Source of the DNA: an uncultured Bacteroidaceae bacterium
Lineage (GTDB): Bacteria; Bacteroidota; Bacteroidia; Bacteroidales; Bacteroidaceae
DNA: 38,204 nt
Reading direction: 5' to 3'
NCBI GenBank assembly: GCA_905235525.1
Contig: CAJOLW010000042.1
Coordinates: 1 to 38,204, forward strand
The notes beneath the pieces were generated by a model, which saw only the letters and a program-made list of their open reading frames with translations, was not told where the DNA came from and did not search any database. Positions 7,903 to 17,790 of this stretch are shown in pieces (within the stretch, counting starts at the first letter, position 1; every line of letters starts with the position of its first letter). The position numbers were made by a program, and so were the translations under genes.

Positions 7903-10488
7903 ATGAAGAAATTCGCAACACTCCAGCAAGCGCTGAAATATTATTTTGGCTTTGACACATTCAAAGGCGACCAAGAGGCTATTATCAAAAACCTTCTTGA
8001 CCGTAAGGACACCTTTGTGCTGATGCCAACTGGTGGTGGTAAGTCCTTGTGCTACCAGTTGCCGGCATTGTTGATGGAGGGTACGGCGATAGTGATTTCA
8101 CCGCTGATAGCCTTGATGAAGAACCAGGTGGATGCCATCAAGCACATCAGCGAGGAAGACAGCGTGGCGCATTTCATCAATTCGTCACTGAGCAGGGCGA
8201 ACATTGATCAGGTGAAAGCCGACATCATGGCGGGAAAGACCAAAATGCTTTATGTCGCACCAGAATCGTTGACCAAAGAGGATAATGTGGATTTTCTCCG
8301 TCAAGTCAACATCTCTTTCTTTGCGATAGATGAGGCTCATTGTATCTCGGAATGGGGGCATGACTTTCGTCCTGAATACAGAAAGATACGTCCCGTCATC
8401 AACTGGATAGCGATGGCTCCTGTCATCGAACTGTTCCTTCCCAAAGAGAAACTGGCAGCCATCAAGGCTCTGACTGAAACCTATCGGTCGAAGAAACAGA
8501 AGTTTGACGAAATGAACAAAGACTTCAAACAGTTTCCGGAGAGGGTTAATAAGAGCGAACTGAATGCTTTGGAACATAGTGTGAAGGGACTGGCAGATGT
8601 CATTGCATTTATGGCAGAGATGAAGGAGCAAATCAAAGAGAAGTCAGATAAATGTCCCCGTCTTGACACCCGATTTGTGGAAGCCCTGTTGGAGATTATG
8701 CCAGTGATTCGTCGGGATTACAAGGCTCTCCGAGAAAGGATGGCAGATGAACCAGCCGTGATGAATTTGCCGGAACTCCCCAGCGACGAGGTGATCAAAG
8801 AGGCTTCGCAAAAAATATATGATGCCCCAGTGATTGCATTGACAGCAACGGCTACAGATAAGGTGCGTAATGACATTAAGAAGAATCTTGGCATTGCTGA
8901 GGCGAAGGATTATAAATCATCGTTCAATCGTCAAAATCTGTATTATGAAGTGCGTCCCAAAACTGCGGAGGTGGAAAAGGACATCATCAAGTTCATCAAA
9001 CAGAATCCGGGTAAGAGTGGCATCATCTATTGCTTGAGCCGTAAGAAAGTGGAAGACTTGGCTGAAGTGCTCCGTGCCAACAACATCAAAGCGGCTGCCT
9101 ATCATGCAGGCATGGACAATAAAGACCGTAACGAAACCCAGGACGACTTCATCATGGAACGTGTGGATGTCATTGTGGCAACCATCGCCTTTGGCATGGG
9201 CATTGATAAACCAGATGTGCGTTATGTCATTCACTATGATATACCGAAGAGTCTCGAAGGTTATTATCAAGAGACGGGACGTGCAGGTAGAGATGGCGGC
9301 GAAGGCAAGTGCATCACTTACTACTGCCACAAGGACCTCGAGAAACTTGAGAAGTTCATGAAGGACAAGACACCTGCCGAGAAGGACATTGGCACCCACC
9401 TACTGAGTGAGACCGCTGCCTATTGTGAGTCCTCCGTCTGTCGCCGCAAGATGCTTCTGCATTATTTTGGAGAGGAATATGATCGAGAGAATTGTGGAAA
9501 TTGCGACAACTGCCTACATCCCAAAACCAGAACAGACCAAAAGGATAATCTGTTGCTTGCCTTGCAAACCATCTTGGCTGTCAAGGAGAACTTCAGGAAA
9601 GACTATATCATCAACATCCTTCGTGGTGAGGAAAACGAGACGATACTGAGTCACAAGCATGAGAAACTGGAACAGTTCGGCGCAGGGGCAGATGTGGAGG
9701 AAACCATGTGGGATGCCATCTTCATTCAAGCAAGCCTCGAAGGGTACATTGACAAGGAAGTGGAATCCTATGGTACGCTGAAACTGACCAAGGCTGGCAA
9801 GAAATTCATCAAGAAGCCCGAACCCTTCATGGTGGTGGAGAACAATGATTTTGATGATGATTTCGATGACAGTGCCGACCAAGGAGGTACAGGAGTGGCG
9901 GATGAAGTGCTGTATGGCATGCTGCTTGATTTGAGAAAGAAAATCGCCAAAAAACACGATGTGCCTCCGTATGTGGTGTTCCAAGATGCTTCGCTTGAGT
10001 CAATGGCAACCCTCTATCCCATCAACGGGGAGGAATTGCAGAACATCCCGGGTGGTGCCGGAAAGGCAAAGCGATACGGCGACGAGTTCTGCAAACTCAT
10101 CAAGAGACATTGTGAAGATAATGATATTGTTCGTCCTACTGACATGCGTGTCAGAACTGTAGCAAATAAATCAAAGGTGAAAGTAAAGATTATTCAAGCC
10201 ATAGACCGCAAGGTGAGCCTTGAGGAAATCGCCAAGAGCAACGGACTTGACTTTGACGAGTTGCTCGATGAGATGGAAGCCATCGTTTATAGTGGTACCA
10301 AACTCAACATAGACTACTATTTTGAGGAGATAGAGATGGATGAGGACATCATCGATGAAATTTACTCATATTTCCGCAACAGCGAGACCGACGACATTGA
10401 TACGGCACTCGACAATCTTGATGGTGACATCTACGAGGAAGATGTGCGGCTTGTGCGTATCAAGTTCATCAGCGAACTGGCAAACTGA
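7903..10488 (+). CDS. recQ: ATP-dependent DNA helicase RecQ with a large internal insertion
   Basis: An 861-residue superfamily 2 helicase for recombination and repair. The Q/0 region ([10 protein letters not shown]), motif I TGGGKS (43-48), motif II DEAH (143-146) with the WGHDFRPEY aromatic loop, motif [10 protein letters not shown] (312-318), motif V and motif [12 protein letters not shown] (456-465) are present. A zinc site follows (Cys513, Cys531, Cys534, Cys537), then an RQC-like region, an HRDC domain at about 663-735 and a C-terminal helix-turn-helix segment rich in Asp/Glu. What is odd is the 136 residues between motif II and motif III. They are charged and helical, and are flanked by two APVI tetrapeptides (172-175 and 308-311). 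The ATG start lies immediately before the conserved N-terminus. It is monocistronic by its promoter. Confidence 0.93.
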   Translation: MKKFATLQQALKYYFGFDTFKGDQEAIIKNLLDRKDTFVLMPTGGGKSLCYQLPALLMEGTAIVISPLIALMKNQVDAIKHISEEDSVAHFINSSLSRANIDQVKADIMAGKTKMLYVAPESLTKEDNVDFLRQVNISFFAIDEAHCISEWGHDFRPEYRKIRPVINWIAMAPVIELFLPKEKLAAIKALTETYRSKKQKFDEMNKDFKQFPERVNKSELNALEHSVKGLADVIAFMAEMKEQIKEKSDKCPRLDTRFVEALLEIMPVIRRDYKALRERMADEPAVMNLPELPSDEVIKEASQKIYDAPVIALTATATDKVRNDIKKNLGIAEAKDYKSSFNRQNLYYEVRPKTAEVEKDIIKFIKQNPGKSGIIYCLSRKKVEDLAEVLRANNIKAAAYHAGMDNKDRNETQDDFIMERVDVIVATIAFGMGIDKPDVRYVIHYDIPKSLEGYYQETGRAGRDGGEGKCITYYCHKDLEKLEKFMKDKTPAEKDIGTHLLSETAAYCESSVCRRKMLLHYFGEEYDRENCGNCDNCLHPKTRTDQKDNLLLALQTILAVKENFRKDYIINILRGEENETILSHKHEKLEQFGAGADVEETMWDAIFIQASLEGYIDKEVESYGTLKLTKAGKKFIKKPEPFMVVENNDFDDDFDDSADQGGTGVADEVLYGMLLDLRKKIAKKHDVPPYVVFQDASLESMATLYPINGEELQNIPGGAGKAKRYGDEFCKLIKRHCEDNDIVRPTDMRVRTVANKSKVKVKIIQAIDRKVSLEEIAKSNGLDFDELLDEMEAIVYSGTKLNIDYYFEEIEMDEDIIDEIYSYFRNSETDDIDTALDNLDGDIYEEDVRLVRIKFISELAN

Positions 10489-10489
10489 G

Positions 10490-12166
<1,677 letters not shown>

Positions 12167-12401
12167 TTAAAATTTGATGCCGAATGTTACCGACTATCCA
12201 CATACCATTTTAGATGTTTGGGTGCAAGAATTTGTGCCTGAATGACTTACAATTGGTTTTAGGGGGGTAATTTTTCGGAACGGACTTAAAGAGAATACAT
12301 TTGAATACAGACAGGGATGCCCCTGCCGTACGTAAGGCACTTGATGACAGTCATCTGTAGAAACAAAAGCCAGAAGAAACAGACAGACGAATAAATATCT
12401 T

Positions 12402-12445
12402 TTACGAGCACCCAGCGCGAAATATTTCGCGCTGGGTGCTCGTAA
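12402..12445. repeat. 44-bp perfect palindrome
   Basis: Each 22-nt arm is the exact complement of the other, with no loop (centre between 12423 and 12424, AAAT/ATTT). The arm contains ACGAGCACCCAGCGCG. A partial extra arm copy, GCGCTGGGTGCACG, follows at 12452-12465, and GGTGCTC at 12481-12487 may be another remnant. Confidence 0.9.
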
Positions 12446-12496
12446 TATGATGCGCTGGGTGCACGAAACGAGGCACGCACGGTGCTCACTTAACAA

Positions 12497-12523
12497 CGAA
12501 TTAGGCGAATTGGGCGAATTGGG
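12497..12523. repeat. Three tandem 9-mers
   Basis: CGAATTAGG, CGAATTGGG and CGAATTGGG occupy 12497-12505, 12506-12514 and 12515-12523. Confidence 0.8.
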
Positions 12524-12546
12524 GAGGGATATAAATAGAGTTTTTT

Positions 12547-12622
12547 GAACACGAATCTCTCAAATCGCCCGAATTGAAGACCCATCCGGATGGTATTCGT
12601 GCGATTTGAGAGATTCGTGTTC
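12547..12622. repeat. Nested inverted repeat with 22-bp perfect arms
   Basis: Arms 12547-12568 and 12601-12622 are exact complements. Flanking GTTTTTT and GAAAAAAC extend the pairing with a one-base bulge. Inside the 32-nt loop, CGAAT (12570-12574) pairs with ATTCG (12595-12599) on the same axis, and CCATCCGGATGG (12582-12593) is a separate perfect palindrome. GATTCGTGTTC in the right arm recurs 20 bp later as AATTCGTGTTC. Confidence 0.9.
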
Positions 12623-12689
12623 GAAAAAACAAATTCGTGTTCACGAATGAACCCTAATTGTTCATGAATTATCTTCCACAACCTCTAAA

Positions 12690-12758
12690 TCGATGTCGAC
12701 GACGTCGGTGCATCGATGTCGACGATGTCGGCAAACCGACGTCGACGATGTCGATTTT
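12690..12758. repeat. Three tandem 23-bp units around GTCGAC
   Basis: Units at 12690-12712, 12713-12735 and 12736-12758 share an 18-nt core of the form YCGAYGTCGACGAYGTCG followed by five variable bases. Units 2 and 3 also fold into a hairpin: 12712-12731 with 12736-12755, loop CAAA, one A-A mismatch and several G-T pairs. Confidence 0.85.
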
Positions 12759-12810
12759 GGGGTTGTTCGTGTGAGTTTTTTGCGGTCATGTGTTGCAGCA
12801 GTCAAGTTCT

Positions 12811-12838
12811 GGTCATTTTCGGGAATCTGAAAATGACC
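12811..12838. repeat. 10-bp perfect hairpin upstream of the chaperone operon
   Basis: GGTCATTTTC (12811-12820) pairs exactly with GAAAATGACC (12829-12838) around an 8-nt loop. It lies about 50 bp upstream of the -33 box of the next promoter. It could be a terminator for a transcript entering from guaB, or a protein-binding palindrome; no clean T-run follows. Confidence 0.6.
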
Positions 12839-12886
12839 GATTTGTTTTGTACTGTTTGACAATAAAAGTAAAAAAATGTTTTTTCC

Positions 12887-12917
12887 TTTGTTTTGTGCTC
12901 ACTTAATCGTAACTTTG
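12887..12917 (+). promoter_or_regulatory. Promoter of the parvulin/SurA/OstA/mutL operon
   Basis: TTTG at 12887-12890 and TAACTTTG at 12910-12917, spacer 19 bp. The start point near 12924 lies downstream of the ATG at 12893, which rules out that longer start for the next gene. Confidence 0.75.
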
Positions 12918-12949
12918 CACTCAAATTGGAAAAATGGTATAAGAACAGA

Positions 12950-14383
12950 ATGAAAAAGATAGCATTTTTAGTGGCTTCTCTGATGATGGGTCTCTCTGCT
13001 GTGGCACAGACGGGCGACCCTGTCGTGATGAAAATCAACGGAAAGAATATCACAAGGAGCGAGTTTGAGTATTCGTATAACAAAAACAATTCGGATGGTG
13101 TGCTTGAAAAGAAAACAGTGGAGGAATATGTTCCATTGTTCGTTGATTTCAAGTTGAAAGTGGCTGAGGCAGAAAGCCAGCGGATAGACACACTGAGTGC
13201 TATCCGTAAGGAATTGGATGGCTATAAGGAGCAAATGGTGGTACCGACCCTTGTGGACAATGAATACATAGAGCGTGAAGCCCGTCAGACCTACGACAAT
13301 ACGGCTGCTCGTTATGCGGGGCAGGATCTTCTCACGGCAAGCCACATTCTGGTGCTGATGCGTCAGGATTCGACGGCAGAGCAGCAGGCGGCTGCCAAGG
13401 TACGGATTGACAGCATTTATGGGGTGCTGAAGGCGGTGCCGAAGGAGCAGTTGGCTGAACGTTTTGCGGAGTTGGCAAAAGAGAAGAGTGATGACAAAGG
13501 CTCGGCACAGCGTGGCGGTGCTTTGGGACAGTTCGGCAAGGGCATGATGATTCCCGACTTCGAGCAGGCTGCCTATGCGTTGAAGGCTGGCGAGATGTCT
13601 GCTCCCGTGAAATCGACGGTGGGTTGGCATATCATCTACATGACGGATCGCCATCCGTTTGAGTCGTATGAATATCACCACGACAATATTATTAAGTTTT
13701 TGGAACAACGTGGTATCAAGGAGGCTTCAGCGAATGCTTATCTTGATTCCGTCTCGACAAAACGTGGCATTTCAAGAGCGGAACTGGTGGACGAACTGCA
13801 CAAGAAACTGATGGCTGAAGATGCTGAACTGAAGAATCTGGCGCAGGAATATTTTGATGGTACGCTGATGTATGAGGTGACGAAGAAGGATGTGTGGGAC
13901 AAGGCACAGCAAGATGATGCGGGTCAGGAGGCTTATTTCAAGGCTCACAAAAAGGACTATGCATGGGATTCACCCCGATTCTGTGGCATTGTGATTCATA
14001 CGAAGGATGCCGTCACGATGGAAAAGGTAAAAAAGTTGCTGAAGGGTGTGGCAGAGGAAGATTGGGCAAAGACTGCGGTGTCGCTGAATAGTGACACGGT
14101 GAAGGTGGTGCGTGTGGAACGCGGTATTATGAAGCAGGGTGACAATGCAAATGTGGATAAACTTATCTTTGGTCAAAAAGTGGAATTGAAGCCGATGACG
14201 GGTTATCCTGTGACGGATGTGTGGGGCAAGAAAGTGAAGGCACCACGTACGATGAAGGACGTGAAGAGCCAGGTGGTGGCAGACTATCAGAATGCACAAG
14301 AGAAGTTGTGGGTGGAAAAGTTGAGAAAAAAGTTCTCGGTGGAGGTATATGATGATGTGGTAAAGACGGTTAATAAGCATTGA
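12950..14383 (+). CDS. Periplasmic parvulin-type peptidylprolyl isomerase
   Basis: 477 residues from the ATG at 12950. This start is chosen because it begins a textbook signal peptide (MKKIAFLVASLMMGLSAVAQ) and lies after the promoter. The mature protein has a SurA-like N-terminal helical region (GKNITRSEFEYSYNKN, EYVPLFVDFKLKVAEAE). A complete parvulin domain follows at about 129-234: TASHILV, GSAQRGGALGQFGKGMMIPDFEQAAY, then GWHIIYM. The C-terminal 240 residues may include a second, degenerate parvulin-like domain (FCGIVIHTKD). It probably assists outer-membrane protein folding. It is first in an operon with a second SurA-like isomerase, an OstA-like protein, a small membrane protein and mutL; the next gene starts within about 30 bp of its stop. 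Confidence 0.9.
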   Translation: MKKIAFLVASLMMGLSAVAQTGDPVVMKINGKNITRSEFEYSYNKNNSDGVLEKKTVEEYVPLFVDFKLKVAEAESQRIDTLSAIRKELDGYKEQMVVPTLVDNEYIEREARQTYDNTAARYAGQDLLTASHILVLMRQDSTAEQQAAAKVRIDSIYGVLKAVPKEQLAERFAELAKEKSDDKGSAQRGGALGQFGKGMMIPDFEQAAYALKAGEMSAPVKSTVGWHIIYMTDRHPFESYEYHHDNIIKFLEQRGIKEASANAYLDSVSTKRGISRAELVDELHKKLMAEDAELKNLAQEYFDGTLMYEVTKKDVWDKAQQDDAGQEAYFKAHKKDYAWDSPRFCGIVIHTKDAVTMEKVKKLLKGVAEEDWAKTAVSLNSDTVKVVRVERGIMKQGDNANVDKLIFGQKVELKPMTGYPVTDVWGKKVKAPRTMKDVKSQVVADYQNAQEKLWVEKLRKKFSVEVYDDVVKTVNKH

Positions 14384-14417
14384 TGTTGAATGTTAAATGT
14401 TAAATGTCAAATGTTAA
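14383..14417 (+). repeat. Five tandem 7-mers placing an ATG every seven bases
   Basis: ATGTTGA, ATGTTAA, ATGTTAA, ATGTCAA and ATGTTAA run from 14383 to 14417, joining the end of the first isomerase gene to the start of the second. Because seven is not a multiple of three, the ATGs fall in all three frames. Those at 14383, 14397 and 14404 hit stops within seven codons, while those at 14390 and 14411 open the real gene. Confidence 0.9.
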
Positions 14418-15775
14418 GTAATAGAAGTATTCGTAAGATTTTTGTAGGACTCTTTGCTGCTTGCTCATTGTCAGTGTCGGCACAGGAGGGGAAGAACGTG
14501 ATAGACGAGGTGATATGGATAGTTGGTGATGAGGCGATTCTGAAGTCTGACGTGGAGAATGCCCGTATGGAGTTTTTGCAGCAGGGACAACGGTTTGAAG
14601 ACGATCCCTATTGTGTAATTCCCGAGCAGTTGGCTGTGCAGAAACTGTTTCTGCATCAGGCTGCAATAGACTCTGTGGAAGTGGCGGATGCAGATGTGTT
14701 TCAGGAAGTGGACATGAGATTGAATGACGCGATTCTGAACTATGGCTCTCGTGAGAAACTGGAGGAATATGTGGGCAAGAGCCTGCCGCAGATTCGTGAG
14801 CAGATGTTTAACACGTATAAGGACAAGAAGATGGTGGAACAGGTTCAACGGAATTTGGTGAGCAATATAAAAGTGACACCGGCTCAGGTACGTCGCTATT
14901 TCAAGGATTTGCCAGAGGACAGCATTCCATTGATACCTACAAAGGTGGAGTGCCAAATTATCACTCGTGAACCCGTCATTCCCATTGAGGAGATTGAGCG
15001 TGTGAAGGATGAATTGCGTGGATACACGGAGAGAATAAATAATGGCAGTGCACAGTTTTCGACCTTGGCATTGCTGTATTCGGAGGATAAGGAGTCGGCA
15101 CAAAATGGTGGTGAGATGGGTTTTGCAGGTAGAGGCTCGTATGTGCCGGAGTTTGCCAATGTGGCTTTCAATTTGACTGACCCGAATGCTGTGTCGAAGA
15201 TTGTAGAGACGGAATATGGTTTCCATATTATCCAGTTGATAGAAAAGCGTGGCGATATGATCAACTGCCGCCACATCTTGCGTAAACCTCGTGTGTCAAC
15301 GGAAGCGTTGCAGCAGTGCGTGAATGATTTGGATTCTATTTCGGCAGAGATAGGTAAGGGACTTTATACGTTTGATGAGTGTGTGTCAGCAGTGTCGTAT
15401 GACAAGGACACGCGCAACAACTATGGTTTGCTGTATGATCGGGAAAGCGGACTGTCGAAATTTGAAATGAAAGATCTTCCGTCGGAGGTGGCTCGGACAA
15501 TAGCCGGTATGAATGTTGGCGATATTTCAAAACCATTCATTATGGTGAATCGTAAGGGGAAGGAAGTCGTTGCTATGGTGAAGTTGAAGAGCCGTGTCAA
15601 TAGCCATCGTGCTACGATGGCTGAGGATTATCAGGCATTGCAGGACGTCGTGGTGAACAAGTTGTGTGAGGAAAAACTTGAAAAGTGGATTCGAGAGAAA
15701 CAACAGACAACTTATATTCATATTAACGAGGGTTGGCAGAATTGTGAGTTCCAGTACCCAGGTTGGATTAAGTAG
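14411..15775 (+). CDS. SurA-like periplasmic chaperone / peptidylprolyl isomerase
   Basis: 454 residues from the ATG at 14411. The in-frame ATG at 14390 would add seven residues that come from the 7-mer repeat and would displace the signal peptide (MLSNRSIRKIFVGLFAACSLSVSAQ), so I prefer 14411, though not firmly. The mature N-terminus (VIDEVIWIVGDEAILKSDVE) is the SurA N-domain pattern. Two parvulin domains follow, the first at about 178-280 (GGEMGFAGRGSYVPEFANVAF, then GFHIIQL), the second starting at CRHILRKPRV, about 286. Expected role: chaperoning beta-barrel precursors in the periplasm. It lies directly behind another parvulin gene and ahead of an OstA-like gene, so the operon concerns outer-membrane biogenesis. 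Confidence 0.9.
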   Translation: MLSNRSIRKIFVGLFAACSLSVSAQEGKNVIDEVIWIVGDEAILKSDVENARMEFLQQGQRFEDDPYCVIPEQLAVQKLFLHQAAIDSVEVADADVFQEVDMRLNDAILNYGSREKLEEYVGKSLPQIREQMFNTYKDKKMVEQVQRNLVSNIKVTPAQVRRYFKDLPEDSIPLIPTKVECQIITREPVIPIEEIERVKDELRGYTERINNGSAQFSTLALLYSEDKESAQNGGEMGFAGRGSYVPEFANVAFNLTDPNAVSKIVETEYGFHIIQLIEKRGDMINCRHILRKPRVSTEALQQCVNDLDSISAEIGKGLYTFDECVSAVSYDKDTRNNYGLLYDRESGLSKFEMKDLPSEVARTIAGMNVGDISKPFIMVNRKGKEVVAMVKLKSRVNSHRATMAEDYQALQDVVVNKLCEEKLEKWIREKQQTTYIHINEGWQNCEFQYPGWIK

Positions 15776-15800
15776 TATAGAGTTTAGAGATTTAGGGTTA

Positions 15801-17432
15801 GTGTTGAGAAGGCATGGAAACATAGGAACCAAGTTGTTGATAGGCTGTATGTGCTTGTCAACGGTTTGTATGCTTTTTGCGTCACGTCCCGATGACCGTC
15901 CACGAAAAACCTCAACGGAGGAGGTGAAGTTGATTCACAGCGATGTCTTGTACAAGAACTATCAAGATGTGCGTGCCGATGTGCTCGTGGGGCATGTGAA
16001 GTTGTATCATGATGGAATGTACCTGGACTGTGACAGTGCCCGTTTCTATAAGGATGACAATACCTTCAATGCGTATGGACATGTGAAGATGGTGCAGGGC
16101 GACACGCTGACACTGACGAGTGACACGCTGCTTTATAATGGTCCGATGATGCAGGCACATGCACAGGGTCATGCGGTGCTTACCCACCGAAAGACAAGGC
16201 TGGTGACGGATGTGATAGATTATGACCGCTTGGAAGGAGTGGGGTTCTATCCTCGGCATGGTACGCTGTATGATGGGGAAAACGTACTGAACTCGGATTA
16301 TGGGCAATACACACCTGCTTTGAATGAGGCGATTTTCAAGGATAATGTCGTGCTGGAAAATCCGAAGTTTGACCTGAAAACGAACGAATTGTACTATTAT
16401 TCGGACACGAAGGTGGCAAGGATAGTGTCTGAGACGAACATCATCTCATCGGATAGCACATTTGTGTATGCTTTGCGTGGAGATTACAACACGCAGACCG
16501 GTGCGGCTAATTTGATGGATCGGTCGCATGTGTATAAGGATATGCGTGACATTGTTGGTGACAGCCTTTTCTTTGATGATGAAACGGGTGTGAGCGAGGC
16601 ATTTGGAGATGTGGTGCTGATTGATGTGGAGAATAAATGTATGCTGACGGGCAACTATTGTCGCTATGAGGATAAGACAGGTGTGGCTGTGGCAACGGAT
16701 AGTGCGGTGTGCTATGAGTTCTCGGAGAAGGACACCTTGTATGTACATGGCGATACGTTGAAGATGGTGACTTATAATCAGAAGACAGATTCGGCATATC
16801 GAGATCTGTTTGCTTATCATAAGGTGAGGATGTTCAGGAATGATTTCCAAGGAGTGTGTGACTCATTGGTGTCGCATGAACGGGATTCTTGCACGTACTT
16901 GTATGGTCAACCCATTCTATGGAATGAGGGTCAACAGGTGTTTGGAGAGGAGATACGTGTGTACAATAATGATAGCACGGTGGATTGGATCCACATCATC
17001 AATCAGGCGATGACGATAGAACGGATTGATTCAGTATCGTATAATCAGGTGGCTGCAAAGGAGATGTTCTGTTATTTTGTGGATGGCATGATTGAACATA
17101 ACGATGCAAAGGGGAATGTGTATGTGACTTACTTCATGGAGGAAGATGATGGTAATCGTATTGGAATGAATTATACAGAGACACCTGAACTTACCCTTTT
17201 TATGACAAACAAAAAGGTGAGCAAGATTTGGATGTCCACACCTTCAGGAGTCATGTACCCGCCATTTGCGATTCCGGAGGAAAAGCGATATTTGACGGGG
17301 TTTGCATGGTTTGATTACATACGTCCCAAGGATAAGGATGACATATTCGGATGGAGGAGTAAGAAGAAGGAACAGGAACTGAAGAAGACGGAGAAGAAGG
17401 TGGTTCCAAAACAGAATTTGGAAAATCTATAG
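15801..17432 (+). CDS. OstA/LptA-like lipopolysaccharide transport protein
   Basis: About 543 residues from a GTG at 15801. The frame is open back to 15666 inside the SurA-like gene, but upstream residues are not signal-like. The GTG gives a basic n-region (RRHGNIGTK) and a hydrophobic core (LLIGCMCLSTVCMLFA); the first in-frame ATG is at 15849. The body is a series of beta strands with the OstA pattern: repeated D-x-A-x-x-Y/F-x-x-x-x-x-F-x-A-x-G-x-V units, for example LDCDSARFYKDDNTFNAYGH. These are typical of Bacteroidota OstA-like proteins, relatives of LptA that bridge periplasm and outer membrane for LPS. The C-terminus is highly charged (KKKEQELKKTEKK). It follows the SurA-like gene by 25 bp. 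Confidence 0.8.
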   Translation: MLRRHGNIGTKLLIGCMCLSTVCMLFASRPDDRPRKTSTEEVKLIHSDVLYKNYQDVRADVLVGHVKLYHDGMYLDCDSARFYKDDNTFNAYGHVKMVQGDTLTLTSDTLLYNGPMMQAHAQGHAVLTHRKTRLVTDVIDYDRLEGVGFYPRHGTLYDGENVLNSDYGQYTPALNEAIFKDNVVLENPKFDLKTNELYYYSDTKVARIVSETNIISSDSTFVYALRGDYNTQTGAANLMDRSHVYKDMRDIVGDSLFFDDETGVSEAFGDVVLIDVENKCMLTGNYCRYEDKTGVAVATDSAVCYEFSEKDTLYVHGDTLKMVTYNQKTDSAYRDLFAYHKVRMFRNDFQGVCDSLVSHERDSCTYLYGQPILWNEGQQVFGEEIRVYNNDSTVDWIHIINQAMTIERIDSVSYNQVAAKEMFCYFVDGMIEHNDAKGNVYVTYFMEEDDGNRIGMNYTETPELTLFMTNKKVSKIWMSTPSGVMYPPFAIPEEKRYLTGFAWFDYIRPKDKDDIFGWRSKKKEQELKKTEKKVVPKQNLENL

Positions 17433-17469
17433 CAATCAGATAGGGTTACACATATTATATATATAATGT

Positions 17470-17766
17470 ATGGGAATGTTTACGGTACGGAAACCCAGAG
17501 GTTTTCAACATAATTACATCTATTATGACCCGAGAAAGGAAAAACTGAAGGAGATAGACGAGCGAGCGAAACGTGAGTTGGGACTGCTTCCTCCCAAAGA
17601 GTTCTCCCCAGAGGATATACGTGGCAAGTTTGTGCAGGCAACGAAGCACTTGAAACGGCGGAAGGAAAGTGGCAAAAAGCCGCTGTCGTATGGGGTGCTG
17701 ATTGTGGCGATTGTGCTCTTGCTCCTTTTGATGCATTATTTATATACAGGGAATGTTCTCTTTTAA
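17470..17766 (+). CDS. Small C-terminally anchored membrane protein of unknown function
   Basis: 98 residues, basic and hydrophilic (PRKEKLKEIDERAKRELG) up to about residue 72, then one hydrophobic helix (YGVLIVAIVLLLLLMHYLY). This suggests a tail-anchored inner-membrane protein with its N-terminus in the cytoplasm. I recognise the general type as a conserved small protein found next to mutL and OstA-like genes in Bacteroidota, but know no function. The ATG at 17470 is used; 17476 is also possible. A 14-bp A/T palindrome (17454-17467) precedes the start. mutL begins 24 bp after its stop, so translation is probably coordinated. Confidence 0.75.
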   Translation: MGMFTVRKPRGFQHNYIYYDPRKEKLKEIDERAKRELGLLPPKEFSPEDIRGKFVQATKHLKRRKESGKKPLSYGVLIVAIVLLLLLMHYLYTGNVLF

Positions 17767-17790
17767 TCAACGTTTGACAAGAAAACCATT

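Larger units (their letters stand above)
12167..12886. other. Gene-free interval rich in palindromes and short repeats
   Basis: About 720 bp between guaB and the next promoter hold no convincing coding region. The left 230 bp show only a small CAGGG/CCCTG hairpin near 12315-12330 and a run of six G near 12262. From 12402 on there is a series of unrelated-looking palindromes and tandem repeats, listed separately: a 44-bp perfect palindrome with decayed copies, a 9-bp triple repeat, a long nested inverted repeat, a short ATTCGTG/CACGAAT hairpin (12633-12648), a 23-bp triple repeat and a 10-bp hairpin. Minus-strand open frames across it have no recognisable protein features. Confidence 0.7.

Noticed and set aside
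12194-12681. Minus-strand open frames in the palindrome island
   Set aside because: They run through inverted repeats, have no start context or recognisable protein pattern, and overlap each other.
12893-12949. Upstream start for the first parvulin gene
   Set aside because: It precedes the predicted transcription start and would hide the signal peptide.
15666-15800. Longer start of the OstA-like gene
   Set aside because: It lies within the SurA-like gene and encodes a non-signal N-terminus.
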